This document shows, one piece after another, positions 1 through 15,000 of a stretch of DNA of 64,000 nt. A program made the position numbers and the translations under genes. The stretch comes from Urophycis tenuis (lineage: Eukaryota; Chordata; Actinopteri; Gadiformes; Phycidae). Every line of letters begins with the position of its first letter. Position 1 is the stretch's first letter. Under the pieces are notes generated by a model. That model worked only from the letters and a program-made list of their open reading frames with translations. It was not told the origin of the DNA and did no database searches. The stretch spans positions 506,205-570,204 of the forward strand of contig JAXIVH010000107.1 in NCBI GenBank assembly GCA_036785325.1, read 5' to 3'.

Positions 1-3000
1 GTTGGTTGCTGCAGTTGTCATGGTTTGCAATACATCACTAGCTGTAGGGATCACTGCAGCTGTCTCATTGAATACAAGCTGTACATCTATTGTCGTGTTT
101 CCATTGGGGGACGGACTGAAAAACAGATTGCATTCATGACGCAAAAATTCAAATGAAAAACAAGTTGAAAGCATCACACCATAACTTCAATGCAAACCAT
201 CTAAAATGACCTTTAGTTAAGCAGGACCATTTACCTGAATCCCTGAACATTGGTGGTGATGAAAGCCGTACCATAGACCGCCAGAAAGATCCCGTCACAC
301 TATGGTAAGATCAGAAGAGAGTTTAAAACATGCAAACCCTTTCAAAACGGATGGATTGAATTAACATCACTTTCAAACGTTAACGTTGAAAACAAATGAC
401 CCATCTAAATTCATGACTGGCTAAATTCCATTTAAACTGTGTACAGCTTTTTGAACAATCAAGTGGAGTACAAATGTTATCTCTGTTTATATAAGATATT
501 TATATCTCTATACGGTACTGTTCGGTACTGTTCTTCCCTTCTGCACTGCCTTTTCTTATCCCAGAGTATTGCAACAAATGCAATTTCCCTCAGGAATCAT
601 TCAAGTATGCCTGTCTGTCTGTGTTTCTGAGTACTGTATGCAATTACTGCTCATAGGACCAACATGCAACAAGATTAGGCACAACAAAGCAAACAACCAC
701 AAAGATATCCCAAACATGCTGAAGAAATCAATAAATATGGAATGTATAGGAATGGTACCAAAGAATGACATGCAGTAAAAGCTAAGTGAAAGACTTAAAA
801 TGAGAAGAGACGTCAACTTACCACTGTGATAACAGTTGATTCCAGTTTTTGAAATGCTGCACTTGTTTGGTTTGTTAGTTCTGAAGTGAAAACCTCTGAT
901 ATGGTAGCCGTCAACTCAAAAGATACAGGAGGAAGTGAGCGTGTTGTAGCTTGAGTTGTAGAAATGGCTGTTTCTTTTGTCATTGGAGTTGTGTTTGTTG
1001 TTGGTGCTGCAGTTGTTGCGGTTGGTGTTCCTGTGAAAGAACTTGTTACTTTACTGTACATAACCGTGGGAATCAGAGAAAAGCGTTATACCTGAGCGAC
1101 AAGGCATTTGTTATTAACACAATGTACCATTGCTGTTTGTTTTCTCATAGAATCATTAATGGTAAGTGTGAGCATACTTGTGACAGAAAAAGAATCAGGA
1201 TCAAATGAGAGTCCGCCAGCAGGGGTGTTGGTTGCTGCAGTTGTCATGGTTTGCAATACATCACTAGCTGTAGGGATCACTGCAGCTGTCTCATTGAATA
1301 CAAGCTGTACATCTATTGTCGTGTTTCCATTGGGGGACGGACTGAAAAACAGATTGCATTCATGACGCAAAAATTCAAATGAAAAACAAGTTGAAAGCAT
1401 CACACCATAACTTCAATGCAAACCATCTAAAATGACCTTTAGTTAAGCAGGACCATTTACCTGAATCCCTGAACATTGGTGGTGATGAAAGCCGTACCAT
1501 AGACCGCCAGAAAGATCCCGTCACACTATGGTAAGATCAGAAGAGAGTTTAAAACATGCAAACCCTTTCAAAACGGATGGATTGAATTAACATCACTTTC
1601 AAACGTTAACGTTGAAAACAAATGACCCATCTAAATTCATGACTGGCTAAATTCCATTTAAACTGTGTACAGCTTTTTGAACAATCAAGTGGAGTACAAA
1701 TGTTATCTCTGTTTATATAAGATATTTATATCTCTATACGGTACTGTTCGGTACTGTTCTTCCCTTCTGCACTGCCTTTTCTTATCCCAGAGTATTGCAA
1801 CAAATGCAATTTCCCTCAGGAATCATTAAAGTATGCCTGTCTGTCTGTGTTTCTGAGTACTGTATGCAATTACTGCTCATAGGACCAACATGCAACAAGA
1901 TTAGGCACAACAAAGCAAACAACCACAAAGATATCCCAAACATGCTGAAGAAATCAATAAATATGGAATGTATAGGAATGGTACCAAAGAATGACATGCA
2001 GTAAAAGCTAAGTGAAAGACTTAAAATGAGAAGAGACGTCAACTTACCACTGTGATAACAGTTGATTCCAGTTTTTGAAATGCTGCACTTGTTTGGTTTG
2101 TTAGTTCTGAAGTGAAAACCTCTGATATGGTAGCCGTCAACTCAAAAGATACAGGAGGAAGTGAGCGTGTTGTAGCTTGAGTTGTAGAAATGGCTGTTTC
2201 TTTTGTCATTGGAGTTGTGTTTGTTGTTGGTGCTGCAGTTGTTGCGGTTGGTGTTCCTGTGAAAGAACTTGTTACTTTACTGTACATAACCGTGGGAATC
2301 AGAGAAAAGCGTTATACCTGTGCGACAAGGCATTTGTTATTAACACAATGTACCATTGCTGTTTGTTTTCTCATAGAATCATTAATGGTAAGTGTGAGCA
2401 TACTTGTGACAGAAAAAGAATCAGGATCAAATGAGAGTCCGCCAGCAGGGGTGTTGGTTGCTGCAGTTGTCATGGTTTGCAATACATCACTAGCTGTAGG
2501 GATCACTGCAGCTGTCTCATTGAATACAAGCTGTACATCTATTGTCGTGTTTCCATTGGGGGACGGACTGAAAAACAGATTGCATTCATGACGCAAAAAT
2601 TCAAATGAAAAACAAGTTGAAAGCATCACACCATAACTTCAATGCAAACCATCTAAAATGACCTTTAGTTAAGCAGGACCATTTACCTGAATCCCTGAAC
2701 ATTGGTGGTGATGAAAGCCGTACCATAGACCGCCAGAAAGATCCCGTCACACTATGGTAAGATCAGAAGAGAGTTTAAAACATGCAAACCCTTTCAAAAC
2801 GGATGGATTGAATTAACATCACTTTCAAACGTTAACGTTGAAAACAAATGACCCATCTAAATTCATGACTGGCTAAATTCCATTTAAACTGTGTACAGCT
2901 TTTTGAACAATCAAGTGGAGTACAAATGTTATCTCTGTTTATATAAGATATTTATATCTCTATACGGTACTGTTCGGTACTGTTCTTCCCTTCTGCACTG

Positions 3001-6000
3001 CCTTTTCTTATCCCAGAGTATTGCAACAAATGCAATTTCCCTCAGGAATCATTCAAGTATGCCTGTCTGTCTGTGTTTCTGAGTACTGTATGCAATTACT
3101 GCTCATAGGACCAACATGCAACAAGATTAGGCACAACAAAGCAAACAACCACAAAGATATCCCAAACATGCTGAAGAAATCAATAAATATGGAATGTATA
3201 GGAATGGTACCAAAGAATGACATGCAGTAAAAGCTAAGTGAAAGACTTAAAATGAGAAGAGACGTCAACTTACCACTGTGATAACAGTTGATTCCAGTTT
3301 TTGAAATGCTGCACTTGTTTGGTTTGTTAGTTCTGAAGTGAAAACCTCTGATATGGTAGCCGTCAACTCAAAAGATACAGGAGGAAGTGAGCGTGTTGTA
3401 GCTTGAGTTGTAGAAATGGCTGTTTCTTTTGTCATTGGAGTTGTGTTTGTTGTTGGTGCTGCAGTTGTTGCGGTTGGTGTTCCTGTGAAAGAACTTGTTA
3501 CTTTACTGTACATAACCGTGGGAATCAGAGAAAAGCGTTATACCTGAGCGACAAGGCATTTGTTATTAACACAATGTACCATTGCTGTTTGTTTTCTCAT
3601 AGAATCATTAATGGTAAGTGTGAGCATACTTGTGACAGAAAAAGAATCAGGATCAAATGAGAGTCCGCCAGCAGGGGTGTTGGTTGCTGCAGTTGTCATG
3701 GTTTGCAATACATCACTAGCTGTAGGGATCACTGCAGCTGTCTCATTGAATACAAGCTGTACATCTATTGTCGTGTTTCCATTGGGGGACGGACTGAAAA
3801 ACAGATTGCATTCATGACGCAAAAATTCAAATGAAAAACAAGTTGAAAGCATCACACCATAACTTCAATGCAAACCATCTAAAATGACCTTTAGTTAAGC
3901 AGGACCATTTACCTGAATCCCTGAACATTGGTGGTGATGAAAGCCGTACCATAGACCGCCAGAAAGATCCCGTCACACTATGGTAAGATCAGAAGAGAGT
4001 TTAAAACATGCAAACCCTTTCAAAACGGATGGATTGAATTAACATCACTTTCAAACGTTAACGTTGAAAACAAATGACCCATCTAAATTCATGACTGGCT
4101 AAATTCCATTTAAACTGTGTACAGCTTTTTGAACAATCAAGTGGAGTACAAATGTTATCTCTGTTTATATAAGATATTTATATCTCTATACGGTACTGTT
4201 CGGTACTGTTCTTCCCTTCTGCACTGCCTTTTCTTATCCCAGAGTATTGCAACAAATGCAATTTCCCTCAGGAATCATTCAAGTATGCCTGTCTGTCTGT
4301 GTTTCTGAGTACTGTATGCAATTACTGCTCATAGGACCAACATGCAACAAGATTAGGCACAACAAAGCAAACAACCACAAAGATATCCCAAACATGCTGA
4401 AGAAATCAATAAATATGGAATGTATAGGAATGGTACCAAAGAATGACATGCAGTAAAAGCTAAGTGAAAGACTTAAAATGAGAAGAGACGTCAACTTACC
4501 ACTGTGATAACAGTTGATTCCAGTTTTTGAAATGCTGCACTTGTTTGGTTTGTTAGTTCTGAAGTGAAAACCTCTGATATGGTAGCCGTCAACTCAAAAG
4601 ATACAGGAGGAAGTGAGCGTGTTGTAGCTTGAGTTGTAGAAATGGCTGTTTCTTTTGTCATTGGAGTTGTGTTTGTTGTTGGTGCTGCAGTTGTTGCGGT
4701 TGGTGTTCCTGTGAAAGAACTTGTTACTTTACTGTACATAACCGTGGGAATCAGAGAAAAGCGTTATACCTGAGCGACAAGGCATTTGTTATTAACACAA
4801 TGTACCATTGCTGTTTGTTTTCTCATAGAATCATTAATGGTAAGTGTGAGCATACTTGTGACAGAAAAAGAATCAGGATCAAATGAGAGTCCGCCAGCAG
4901 GGGTGTTGGTTGCTGCAGTTGTCATGGTTTGCAATACATCACTAGCTGTAGGGATCACTGCAGCTGTCTCATTGAATACAAGCTGTACATCTATTGTCGT
5001 GTTTCCATTGGGGGACGGACTGAAAAACAGATTGCATTCATGACGCAAAAATTCAAATGAAAAACAAGTTGAAAGCATCACACCATAACTTCAATGCAAA
5101 CCATCTAAAATGACCTTTAGTTAAGCAGGACCATTTACCTGAATCCCTGAACATTGGTGGTGATGAAAGCCGTACCATAGACCGCCAGAAAGATCCCGTC
5201 ACACTATGGTAAGATCAGAAGAGAGTTTAAAACATGCAAACCCTTTCAAAACGGATGGATTGAATTAACATCACTTTCAAACGTTAACGTTGAAAACAAA
5301 TGACCCATCTAAATTCATGACTGGCTAAATTCCATTTAAACTGTGTACAGCTTTTTGAACAATCAAGTGGAGTACAAATGTTATCTCTGTTTATATAAGA
5401 TATTTATATCTCTATACGGTACTGTTCGGTACTGTTCTTCCCTTCTGCACTGCCTTTTCTTATCCCAGAGTATTGCAACAAATGCAATTTCCCTCAGGAA
5501 TCATTAAAGTATGCCTGTCTGTCTGTGTTTCTGAGTACTGTATGCAATTACTGCTCATAGGAGCAACATGCAACAAGATTAGGCACAACAAAGCAAACAA
5601 CCACAAAGATATCCCAAACATGCTGAAGAAATCAATAAATATGGAATGTATAGGAATGGTACCAAAGAATGACATGCAGTAAAAGCTAAGTGAAAGACTT
5701 AAAATGAGAAGAGACGTCAACTTACCACTGTGATAACAGTTGATTCCAGTTTTTGAAATGCTGCACTTGTTTGGTTTGTTAGTTCTGAAGTGAAAACCTC
5801 TGATATGGTAGCCGTCAACTCAAAAGATACAGGAGGAAGTGAGCGTGTTGTAGCTTGAGTTGTAGAAATGGCTGTTTCTTTTGTCATTGGAGTTGTGTTT
5901 GTTGTTGGTGCTGCAGTTGTTGCGGTTGGTGTTCCTGTGAAAGAACTTGTTACTTTACTGTACATAACCGTGGGAATCAGAGAAAAGCGTTATACCTGAG

Positions 6001-9000
6001 CGACAAGGCATTTGTTATTAACACAATGTACCATTGCTGTTTGTTTTCTCATAGAATCATTAATGGTAAGTGTGAGCATACTTGTGACAGAAAAAGAATC
6101 AGGATCAAATGAGAGTCCGCCAGCAGGGGTGTTGGTTGCTGCAGTTGTCATGGTTTGCAATACATCACTAGCTGTAGGGATCACTGCAGCTGTCTCATTG
6201 AATACAAGCTGTACATCTATTGTCGTGTTTCCATTGGGGGACGGACTGAAAAACAGATTGCATTCATGACGCAAAAATTCAAATGAAAAACAAGTTGAAA
6301 GCATCACACCATAACTTCAATGCAAACCATCTAAAATGACCTTTAGTTAAGCAGGACCATTTACCTGAATCCCTGAACATTGGTGGTGATGAAAGCCGTA
6401 CCATAGACCGCCAGAAAGATCCCGTCACACTATGGTAAGATCAGAAGAGAGTTTAAAACATGCAAACCCTTTCAAAACGGATGGATTGAATTAACATCAC
6501 TTTCAAACGTTAACGTTGAAAACAAATGACCCATCTAAATTCATGACTGGCTAAATTCCATTTAAACTGTGTACAGCTTTTTGAACAATCAAGTGGAGTA
6601 CAAATGTTATCTCTGTTTATATAAGATATTTATATCTCTATACGGTACTGTTCGGTACTGTTCTTCCCTTCTGCACTGCCTTTTCTTATCCCAGAGTATT
6701 GCAACAAATGCAATTTCCCTCAGGAATCATTCAAGTATGCCTGTCTGTCTGTGTTTCTGAGTACTGTATGCAATTACTGCTCATAGGACCAACATGCAAC
6801 AAGATTAGGCACAACAAAGCAAACAACCACAAAGATATCCCAAACATGCTGAAGAAATCAATAAATATGGAATGTATAGGAATGGTACCAAAGAATGACA
6901 TGCAGTAAAAGCTAAGTGAAAGACTTAAAATGAGAAGAGACGTCAACTTACCACTGTGATAACAGTTGATTCCAGTTTTTGAAATGCTGCACTTGTTTGG
7001 TTTGTTAGTTCTGAAGTGAAAACCTCTGATATGGTAGCCGTCAACTCAAAAGATACAGGAGGAAGTGAGCGTGTTGTAGCTTGAGTTGTAGAAATGGCTG
7101 TTTCTTTTGTCATTGGAGTTGTGTTTGTTGTTGGTGCTGCAGTTGTTGCGGTTGGTGTTCCTGTGAAAGAACTTGTTACTTTACTGTACATAACCGTGGG
7201 AATCAGAGAAAAGCGTTATACCTGAGCGACAAGGCATTTGTTATTAACACAATGTACCATTGCTGTTTGTTTTCTCATAGAATCATTAATGGTAAGTGTG
7301 AGCATACTTGTGACAGAAAAAGAATCAGGATCAAATGAGAGTCCGCCAGCAGGGGTGTTGGTTGCTGCAGTTGTCATGGTTTGCAATACATCACTAGCTG
7401 TAGGGATCACTGCAGCTGTCTCATTGAATACAAGCTGTACATCTATTGTCGTGTTTCCATTGGGGGACGGACTGAAAAACAGATTGCATTCATGACGCAA
7501 AAATTCAAATGAAAAACAAGTTGAAAGCATCACACCATAACTTCAATGCAAACCATCTAAAATGACCTTTAGTTAAGCAGGACCATTTACCTGAATCCCT
7601 GAACATTGGTGGTGATGAAAGCCGTACCATAGACCGCCAGAAAGATCCCGTCACACTATGGTAAGATCAGAAGAGAGTTTAAAACATGCAAACCCTTTCA
7701 AAACGGATGGATTGAATTAACATCACTTTCAAACGTTAACGTTGAAAACAAATGACCCATCTAAATTCATGACTGGCTAAATTCCATTTAAACTGTGTAC
7801 AGCTTTTTGAACAATCAAGTGGAGTACAAATGTTATCTCTGTTTATATAAGATATTTATATCTCTATACGGTACTGTTCGGTACTGTTCTTCCCTTCTGC
7901 ACTGCCTTTTCTTATCCCAGAGTATTGCAACAAATGCAATTTCCCTCAGGAATCATTCAAGTATGCCTGTCTGTCTGTGTTTCTGAGTACTGTATGCAAT
8001 TACTGCTCATAGGACCAACATGCAACAAGATTAGGCACAACAAAGCAAACAACCACAAAGATATCCCAAACATGCTGAAGAAATCAATAAATATGGAATG
8101 TATAGGAATGGTACCAAAGAATGACATGCAGTAAAAGCTAAGTGAAAGACTTAAAATGAGAAGAGACGTCAACTTACCACTGTGATAACAGTTGATTCCA
8201 GTTTTTGAAATGCTGCACTTGTTTGGTTTGTTAGTTCTGAAGTGAAAACCTCTGATATGGTAGCCGTCAACTCAAAAGATACAGGAGGAAGTGAGCGTGT
8301 TGTAGCTTGAGTTGTAGAAATGGCTGTTTCTTTTGTCATTGGAGTTGTGTTTGTTGTTGGTGCTGCAGTTGTTGCGGTTGGTGTTCCTGTGAAAGAACTT
8401 GTTACTTTACTGTACATAACCATGGGAATCAGAGAAAAGCGTTATACCTGAGCGACAAGGCATTTGTTATTAACACAATGTACCATTGCTGTTTGTTTTC
8501 TCATAGAATCATTAATGGTAAGTGTGAGCATACTTGTGACAGAAAAAGAATCAGGATCAAATGAGAGTCCGCCAGCAGGGGTGTTGGTTGCTGCAGTTGT
8601 CATGGTTTGCAATACATCACTAGCTGTAGGGATCACTGCAGCTGTCTCATTGAATACAAGCTGTACATCTATTGTCGTGTTTCCATTGGGGGACGGACTG
8701 AAAAACAGATTGCATTCATGACGCAAAAATTCAAATGAAAAACAAGTTGAAAGCATCACACCATAACTTCAATGCAAACCATCTAAAATGACCTTTAGTT
8801 AAGCAGGACCATTTACCTGAATCCCTGAACATTGGTGGTGATGAAAGCCGTACCATAGACCGCCAGAAAGATCCCGTCACACTATGGTAAGATCAGAAGA
8901 GAGTTTAAAACATGCAAACCCTTTCAAAACGGATGGATTGAATTAACATCACTTTCAAACGTTAACGTTGAAAACAAATGACCCATCTAAATTCATGACT

Positions 9001-12000
9001 GGCTAAATTCCATTTAAACTGTGTACAGCTTTTTGAACAATCAAGTGGAGTAAAAATGTTATCTCTGTTTATATAAGATATTTATATCTCTATACGGTAC
9101 TGTTCGGTACTGTTCTTCCCTTCTGCACTGCCTTTTCTTATCCCAGAGTATTGCAACAAATGCAATTTCCCTCAGGAATCATTCAAGTATGCCTGTCTGT
9201 CTGTGTTTCTGAGTACTGTATGCAATTACTGCTCATAGGACCAACATGCAACAAGATTAGGCACAACAAAGCAAACAACCACAAAGATATCCCAAACATG
9301 CTGAAGAAATCAATAAATATGGAATGTATAGGAATGGTACCAAAGAATGACATGCAGTAAAAGCTAAGTGAAAGACTTAAAATGAGAAGAGACGTCAACT
9401 TACCACTGTGATAACAGTTGATTCCAGTTTTTGAAATGCTGCACTTGTTTGGTTTGTTAGTTCTGAAGTGAAAACCTCTGATATGGTAGCCGTCAACTCA
9501 AAAGATACAGGAGGAAGTGAGCGTGTTGTAGCTTGAGTTGTAGAAATGGCTGTTTCTTTTGTCATTGGAGTTGTGTTTGTTGTTGGTGCTGCAGTTGTTG
9601 CGGTTGGTGTTCCTGTGAAAGAACTTGTTACTTTACTGTACATAACCGTGGGAATCAGAGAAAAGCGTTATACCTGAGCGACAAGGCATTTGTTATTAAC
9701 ACAATGTACCATTGCTGTTTGTTTTCTCATAGAATCATTAATGGTAAGTGTGAGCATACTTGTGACAGAAAAAGAATCAGGATCAAATGAGAGTCCGCCA
9801 GCAGGGGTGTTGGTTGCTGCAGTTGTCATGGTTTGCAATACATCACTAGCTGTAGGGATCACTGCAGCTGTCTCATTGAATACAAGCTGTACATCTATTG
9901 TCGTGTTTCCATTGGGGGACGGACTGAAAAACAGATTGGATTCATGACGCAAAAATTCAAATGAAAAACAAGTTGAAAGCATCACACCATAACTTCAATG
10001 CAAACCATCTAAAATGACCTTTAGTTAAGCAGGACCATTTACCTGAATCCCTGAACATTGGTGGTGATGAAAGCCGTACCATAGACCGCCAGAAAGATCC
10101 CGTCACACTATGGTAAGATCAGAAGAGAGTTTAAAACATGCAAACCCTTTCAAAACGGATGGATTGAATTAACATCACTTTCAAACGTTAACGTTGAAAA
10201 CAAATGACCCATCTAAATTCATGACTGGCTAAATTCCATTTAAACTGTGTACAGCTTTTTGAACAATCAAGTGGAGTACAAATGTTATCTCTGTTTATAT
10301 AAGATATTTATATCTCTATACGGTACTGTTCGGTACTGTTCTTCCCTTCTGCACTGCCTTTTCTTATCCCAGAGTATTGCAATTTCCCTCAGGAATCATT
10401 CAAGTATGCCTGTCTGTCTGTGTTTCTGAGTACTGTATGCAATTACTGCTCATAGGACCAACATGCAACAAGATTAGGCACAACAAAGCAAACAACCACA
10501 AAGATATCCCAAACATGCTGAAGAAATCAATAAATATGGAATGTATAGGAATGGTACCAAAGAATGACATGCAGTAAAAGCTAAGTGAAAGACTTAAAAT
10601 GAGAAGAGACGTCAACTTACCACTGTGATAACAGTTGATTCCAGTTTTTGAAATGCTGCACTTGTTTGGTTTGTTAGTTCTGAAGTGAAAACCTCTGATA
10701 TGGTAGCCGTCAACTCAAAAGATACAGGAGGAAGTGAGCGTGTTGTAGCTTGAGTTGTAGAAATGGCTGTTTCTTTTGTCATTGGAGTTGTGTTTGTTGT
10801 TGGTGCTGCAGTTATTGTGGTTGGTGTTCCTGTGAAAGAACTTGTTACTTTACTGTACATAACCGTGGGAATCAGAGAAAAGCGTTATACCTGTGCGACA
10901 AGGCATTTGTTATTAACACAATGTACCATTGCTGTTTGTTTTCTCATAGAATCATTAATGGTAAGTGTGAGCATACTTGTGACAGAAAAAGAATCAGGAT
11001 CAAATGAGAGTCCGCCAGCAGGGGTGTTGGTTGCTGCAGTTGTCATGGTTTGCAATACATCACTAGCTGTAGGGATCACTGCAGCTGTCTCATTGAATAC
11101 AAGCTGTACATCTATTGTCGTGTTTCCATTGGGGGACGGACTGAAAAACAGATTGCATTCATGACGCAAAAATTCAAATGAAAAACAAGTTGAAAGCATC
11201 ACACCATAACTTCAATGCAAACCATCTAAAATGACCTTTAGTTAAGCAGGACCATTTACCTGAATCCCTGAACATTGGTGGTGATGAAAGCCGTACCATA
11301 GACCGCCAGAAAGATCCCGTCACACTATGGTAAGATCAGAAGAGAGTTTAAAACATGCAAACCCTTTCAAAACGGATGGATTGAATTAACATCACTTTCA
11401 AACGTTAACGTTGAAAACAAATGACCCATCTAAATTCATGACTGGCTAAATTCCATTTAAACTGTGTACAGCTTTTTGAACAATCAAGTGGAGTACAAAT
11501 GTTATCTCTGTTTATATAAGATATTTATATCTCTATACGGTACTGTTCGGTACTGTTCTTCCCTTCTGCACTGCCTTTTCTTATCCCAGAGTATTGCAAC
11601 AAATGCAATTTCCCTCAGGAATCATTCAAGTATGCCTGTCTGTCTGTGTTTCTGAGTACTGTATGCAATTACTGCTCATAGGACCAACATGCAACAAGAT
11701 TAGGCACAACAAAGCAAACAACCACAAAGATATCCCAAACATGCTGAAGAAATCAATAAATATGGAATGTATAGGAATGGTACCAAAGAATGACATGCAG
11801 TAAAAGCTAAGTGAAAGACTTAAAATGAGAAGAGACGTCAACTTACCACTGTGATAACAGTTGATTCCAGTTTTTGAAATGCTGCACTTGTTTGGTTTGT
11901 TAGTTCTGAAGTGAAAACCTCTGATATGGTAGCCGTCAACTCAAAAGATACAGGAGGAAGTGAGCGTGTTGTAGCTTGAGTTGTAGAAATGGCTGTTTCT

Positions 12001-15000
12001 TTTGTCATTGGAGTTGTGTTTGTTGTTGGTGCTGCAGTTGTTGCGGTTGGTGTTCCTGTGAAAGAACTTGTTACTTTACTGTACATAACCGTGGGAATCA
12101 GAGAAAAGCGTTATACCTGAGCGACAAGGCATTTGTTATTAACACAATGTACCATTGCTGTTTGTTTTCTCATAGAATCATTAATGGTAAGTGTGAGCAT
12201 ACTTGTGACAGAAAAAGAATCAGGATCAAATGAGAGTCCGCCAGCAGGGGTGTTGGTTGCTGCAGTTGTCATGGTTTGCAATACATCACTAGCTGTAGGG
12301 ATCACTGCAGCTGTCTCATTGAATACAAGCTGTACATCTATTGTCGTGTTTCCATTGGGGGACGGACTGAAAAACAGATTGCATTCATGACGCAAAAATT
12401 CAAATGAAAAACAAGTTGAAAGCATCACACCATAACTTCAATGCAAACCATCTAAAATGACCTTTAGTTAAGCAGGACCATTTACCTGAATCCCTGAACA
12501 TTGGTGGTGATGAAAGCCGTACCATAGACCGCCAGAAAGATCCCGTCACACTATGGTAAGATCAGAAGAGAGTTTAAAACATGCAAACCCTTTCAAAACG
12601 GATGGATTGAATTAACATCACTTTCAAACGTTAACGTTGAAAACAAATGACCCATCTAAATTCATGACTGGCTAAATTCCATTTAAACTGTGTACAGCTT
12701 TTTGAACAATCAAGTGGAGTACAAATGTTATCTCTGTTTATATAAGATATTTATATCTCTATACGGTACTGTTCGGTACTGTTCTTCCCTTCTGCACTGC
12801 CTTTTCTTATCCCAGAGTATTGCAACAAATGCAATTTCCCTCAGGAATCATTCAAGTATGCCTGTCTGTCTGTGTTTCTGAGTACTGTATGCAATTACTG
12901 CTCATAGGACCAACATGCAACAAGATTAGGCACAACAAAGCAAACAACCACAAAGATATCCCAAACATGCTGAAGAAATCAATAAATATGGAATGTATAG
13001 GAATGGTACCAAAGAATGACATGCAGTAAAAGCTAAGTGAAAGACTTAAAATGAGAAGAGACGTCAACTTACCACTGTGATAACAGTTGATTCCAGTTTT
13101 TGAAATGCTGCACTTGTTTGGTTTGTTAGTTCTGAAGTGAAAACCTCTGATATGGTAGCCGTCAACTCAAAAGATACAGGAGGAAGTGAGCGTGTTGTAG
13201 CTTGAGTTGTAGAAATGGCTGTTTCTTTTGTCATTGGAGTTGTGTTTGTTGTTGGTGCTGCAGTTGTTGCGGTTGGTGTTCCTGTGAAAGAACTTGTTAC
13301 TTTACTGTACATAACCGTGGGAATCAGAGAAAAGCGTTATACCTGAGCGACAAGGCATTTGTTATTAACACAATGTACCATTGCTGTTTGTTTTCTCATA
13401 GAATCATTAATGGTAAGTGTGAGCATACTTGTGACAGAAAAAGAATCAGGATCAAATGAGAGTCCGCCAGCAGGGGTGTTGGTTGCTGCAGTTGTCATGG
13501 TTTGCAATACATCACTAGCTGTAGGGATCACTGCAGCTGTCTCATTGAATACAAGCTGTACATCTATTGTCGTGTTTCCATTGGGGGACGGACTGAAAAA
13601 CAGATTGCATTCATGACGCAAAAATTCAAATGAAAAACAAGTTGAAAGCATCACACCATAACTTCAATGCAAACCATCTAAAATGACCTTTAGTTAAGCA
13701 GGACCATTTACCTGAATCCCTGAACATTGGTGGTGATGAAAGCCGTACCATAGACCGCCAGAAAGATCCCGTCACACTATGGTAAGATCAGAAGAGAGTT
13801 TAAAACATGCAAACCCTTTCAAAACGGATGGATTGAATTAACATCACTTTCAAACGTTAACGTTGAAAACAAATGACCCATCTAAATTCATGACTGGCTA
13901 AATTCCATTTAAACTGTGTACAGCTTTTTGAACAATCAAGTGGAGTACAAATGTTATCTCTGTTTATATAAGATATTTATATCTCTATACGGTACTGTTC
14001 GGTACTGTTCTTCCCTTCTGCACTGCCTTTTCTTATCCCAGAGTATTGCAACAAATGCAATTTCCCTCAGGAATCATTCAAGTATGCCTGTCTGTCTGTG
14101 TTTCTGAGTACTGTATGCAATTACTGCTCATAGGACCAACATGCAACAAGATTAGGCACAACAAAGCAAACAACCACAAAGATATCCCAAACATGCTGAA
14201 GAAATCAATAAATATGGAATGTATAGGAATGGTACCAAAGAATGACATGCAGTAAAAGCTAAGTGAAAGACTTAAAATGAGAAGAGACGTCAACTTACCA
14301 CTGTGATAACAGTTGATTCCAGTTTTTGAAATGCTGCACTTGTTTGGTTTGTTAGTTCTGAAGTGAAAACCTCTGATATGGTAGCCGTCAACTCAAAAGA
14401 TACAGGAGGAAGTGAGCGTGTTGTAGCTTGAGTTGTAGAAATGGCTGTTTCTTTTGTCATTGGAGTTGTGTTTGTTGTTGGTGCTGCAGTTGTTGCGGTT
14501 GGTGTTCCTGTGAAAGAACTTGTTACTTTACTGTACATAACCGTGGGAATCAGAGAAAAGCATTATACCTGAGCGACAAGGCATTTGTTATTAACACAAT
14601 GTACCATTGCTGTTTGTTTTCTCATAGAATCATTAATGGTAAGTGTGAGCATACTTGTGACAGAAAAAGAATCAGGATCAAATGAGAGTCCGCCAGCAGG
14701 GGTGTTGGTTGCTGCAGTTGTCATGGTTTGCAATACATCACTAGCTGTAGGGATCACTGCAGCTGTCTCATTGAATACAAGCTGTACATCTATTGTCGTG
14801 TTTCCATTGGGGGACGGACTGAAAAACAGATTGCATTCATGACGCAAAAATTCAAATGAAAAACAAGTTGAAAGCATCACACCATAACTTCAATGCAAAC
14901 CATCTAAAATGACCTTTAGTTAAGCAGGACCATTTACCTGAATCCCTGAACATTGGTGGTGATGAAAGCCGTACCATAGACCGCCAGAAAGATCCCGTCA

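Noticed and set aside
951..1208. Cys-rich plus-strand frame (CWCCSCCGWCSC) repeated in every 1226-bp unit, like a small toxin or metallothionein
   Set aside because: It is the antisense of the Thr/Ala-rich linker exon of the SEA module and crosses into introns; the minus strand explains it with consistent splice phases.
1782..2042. 86-residue minus-strand frame MTSLLILSLSLSFYC resembling a signal peptide, in many units
   Set aside because: It lies wholly in the 522-bp intron, and its length varies with one intronic substitution; no coding support.
2190..2591. 133-residue plus-strand frame in two of the units
   Set aside because: Exists only because one intron base change (A to T) removes a stop in those two copies.
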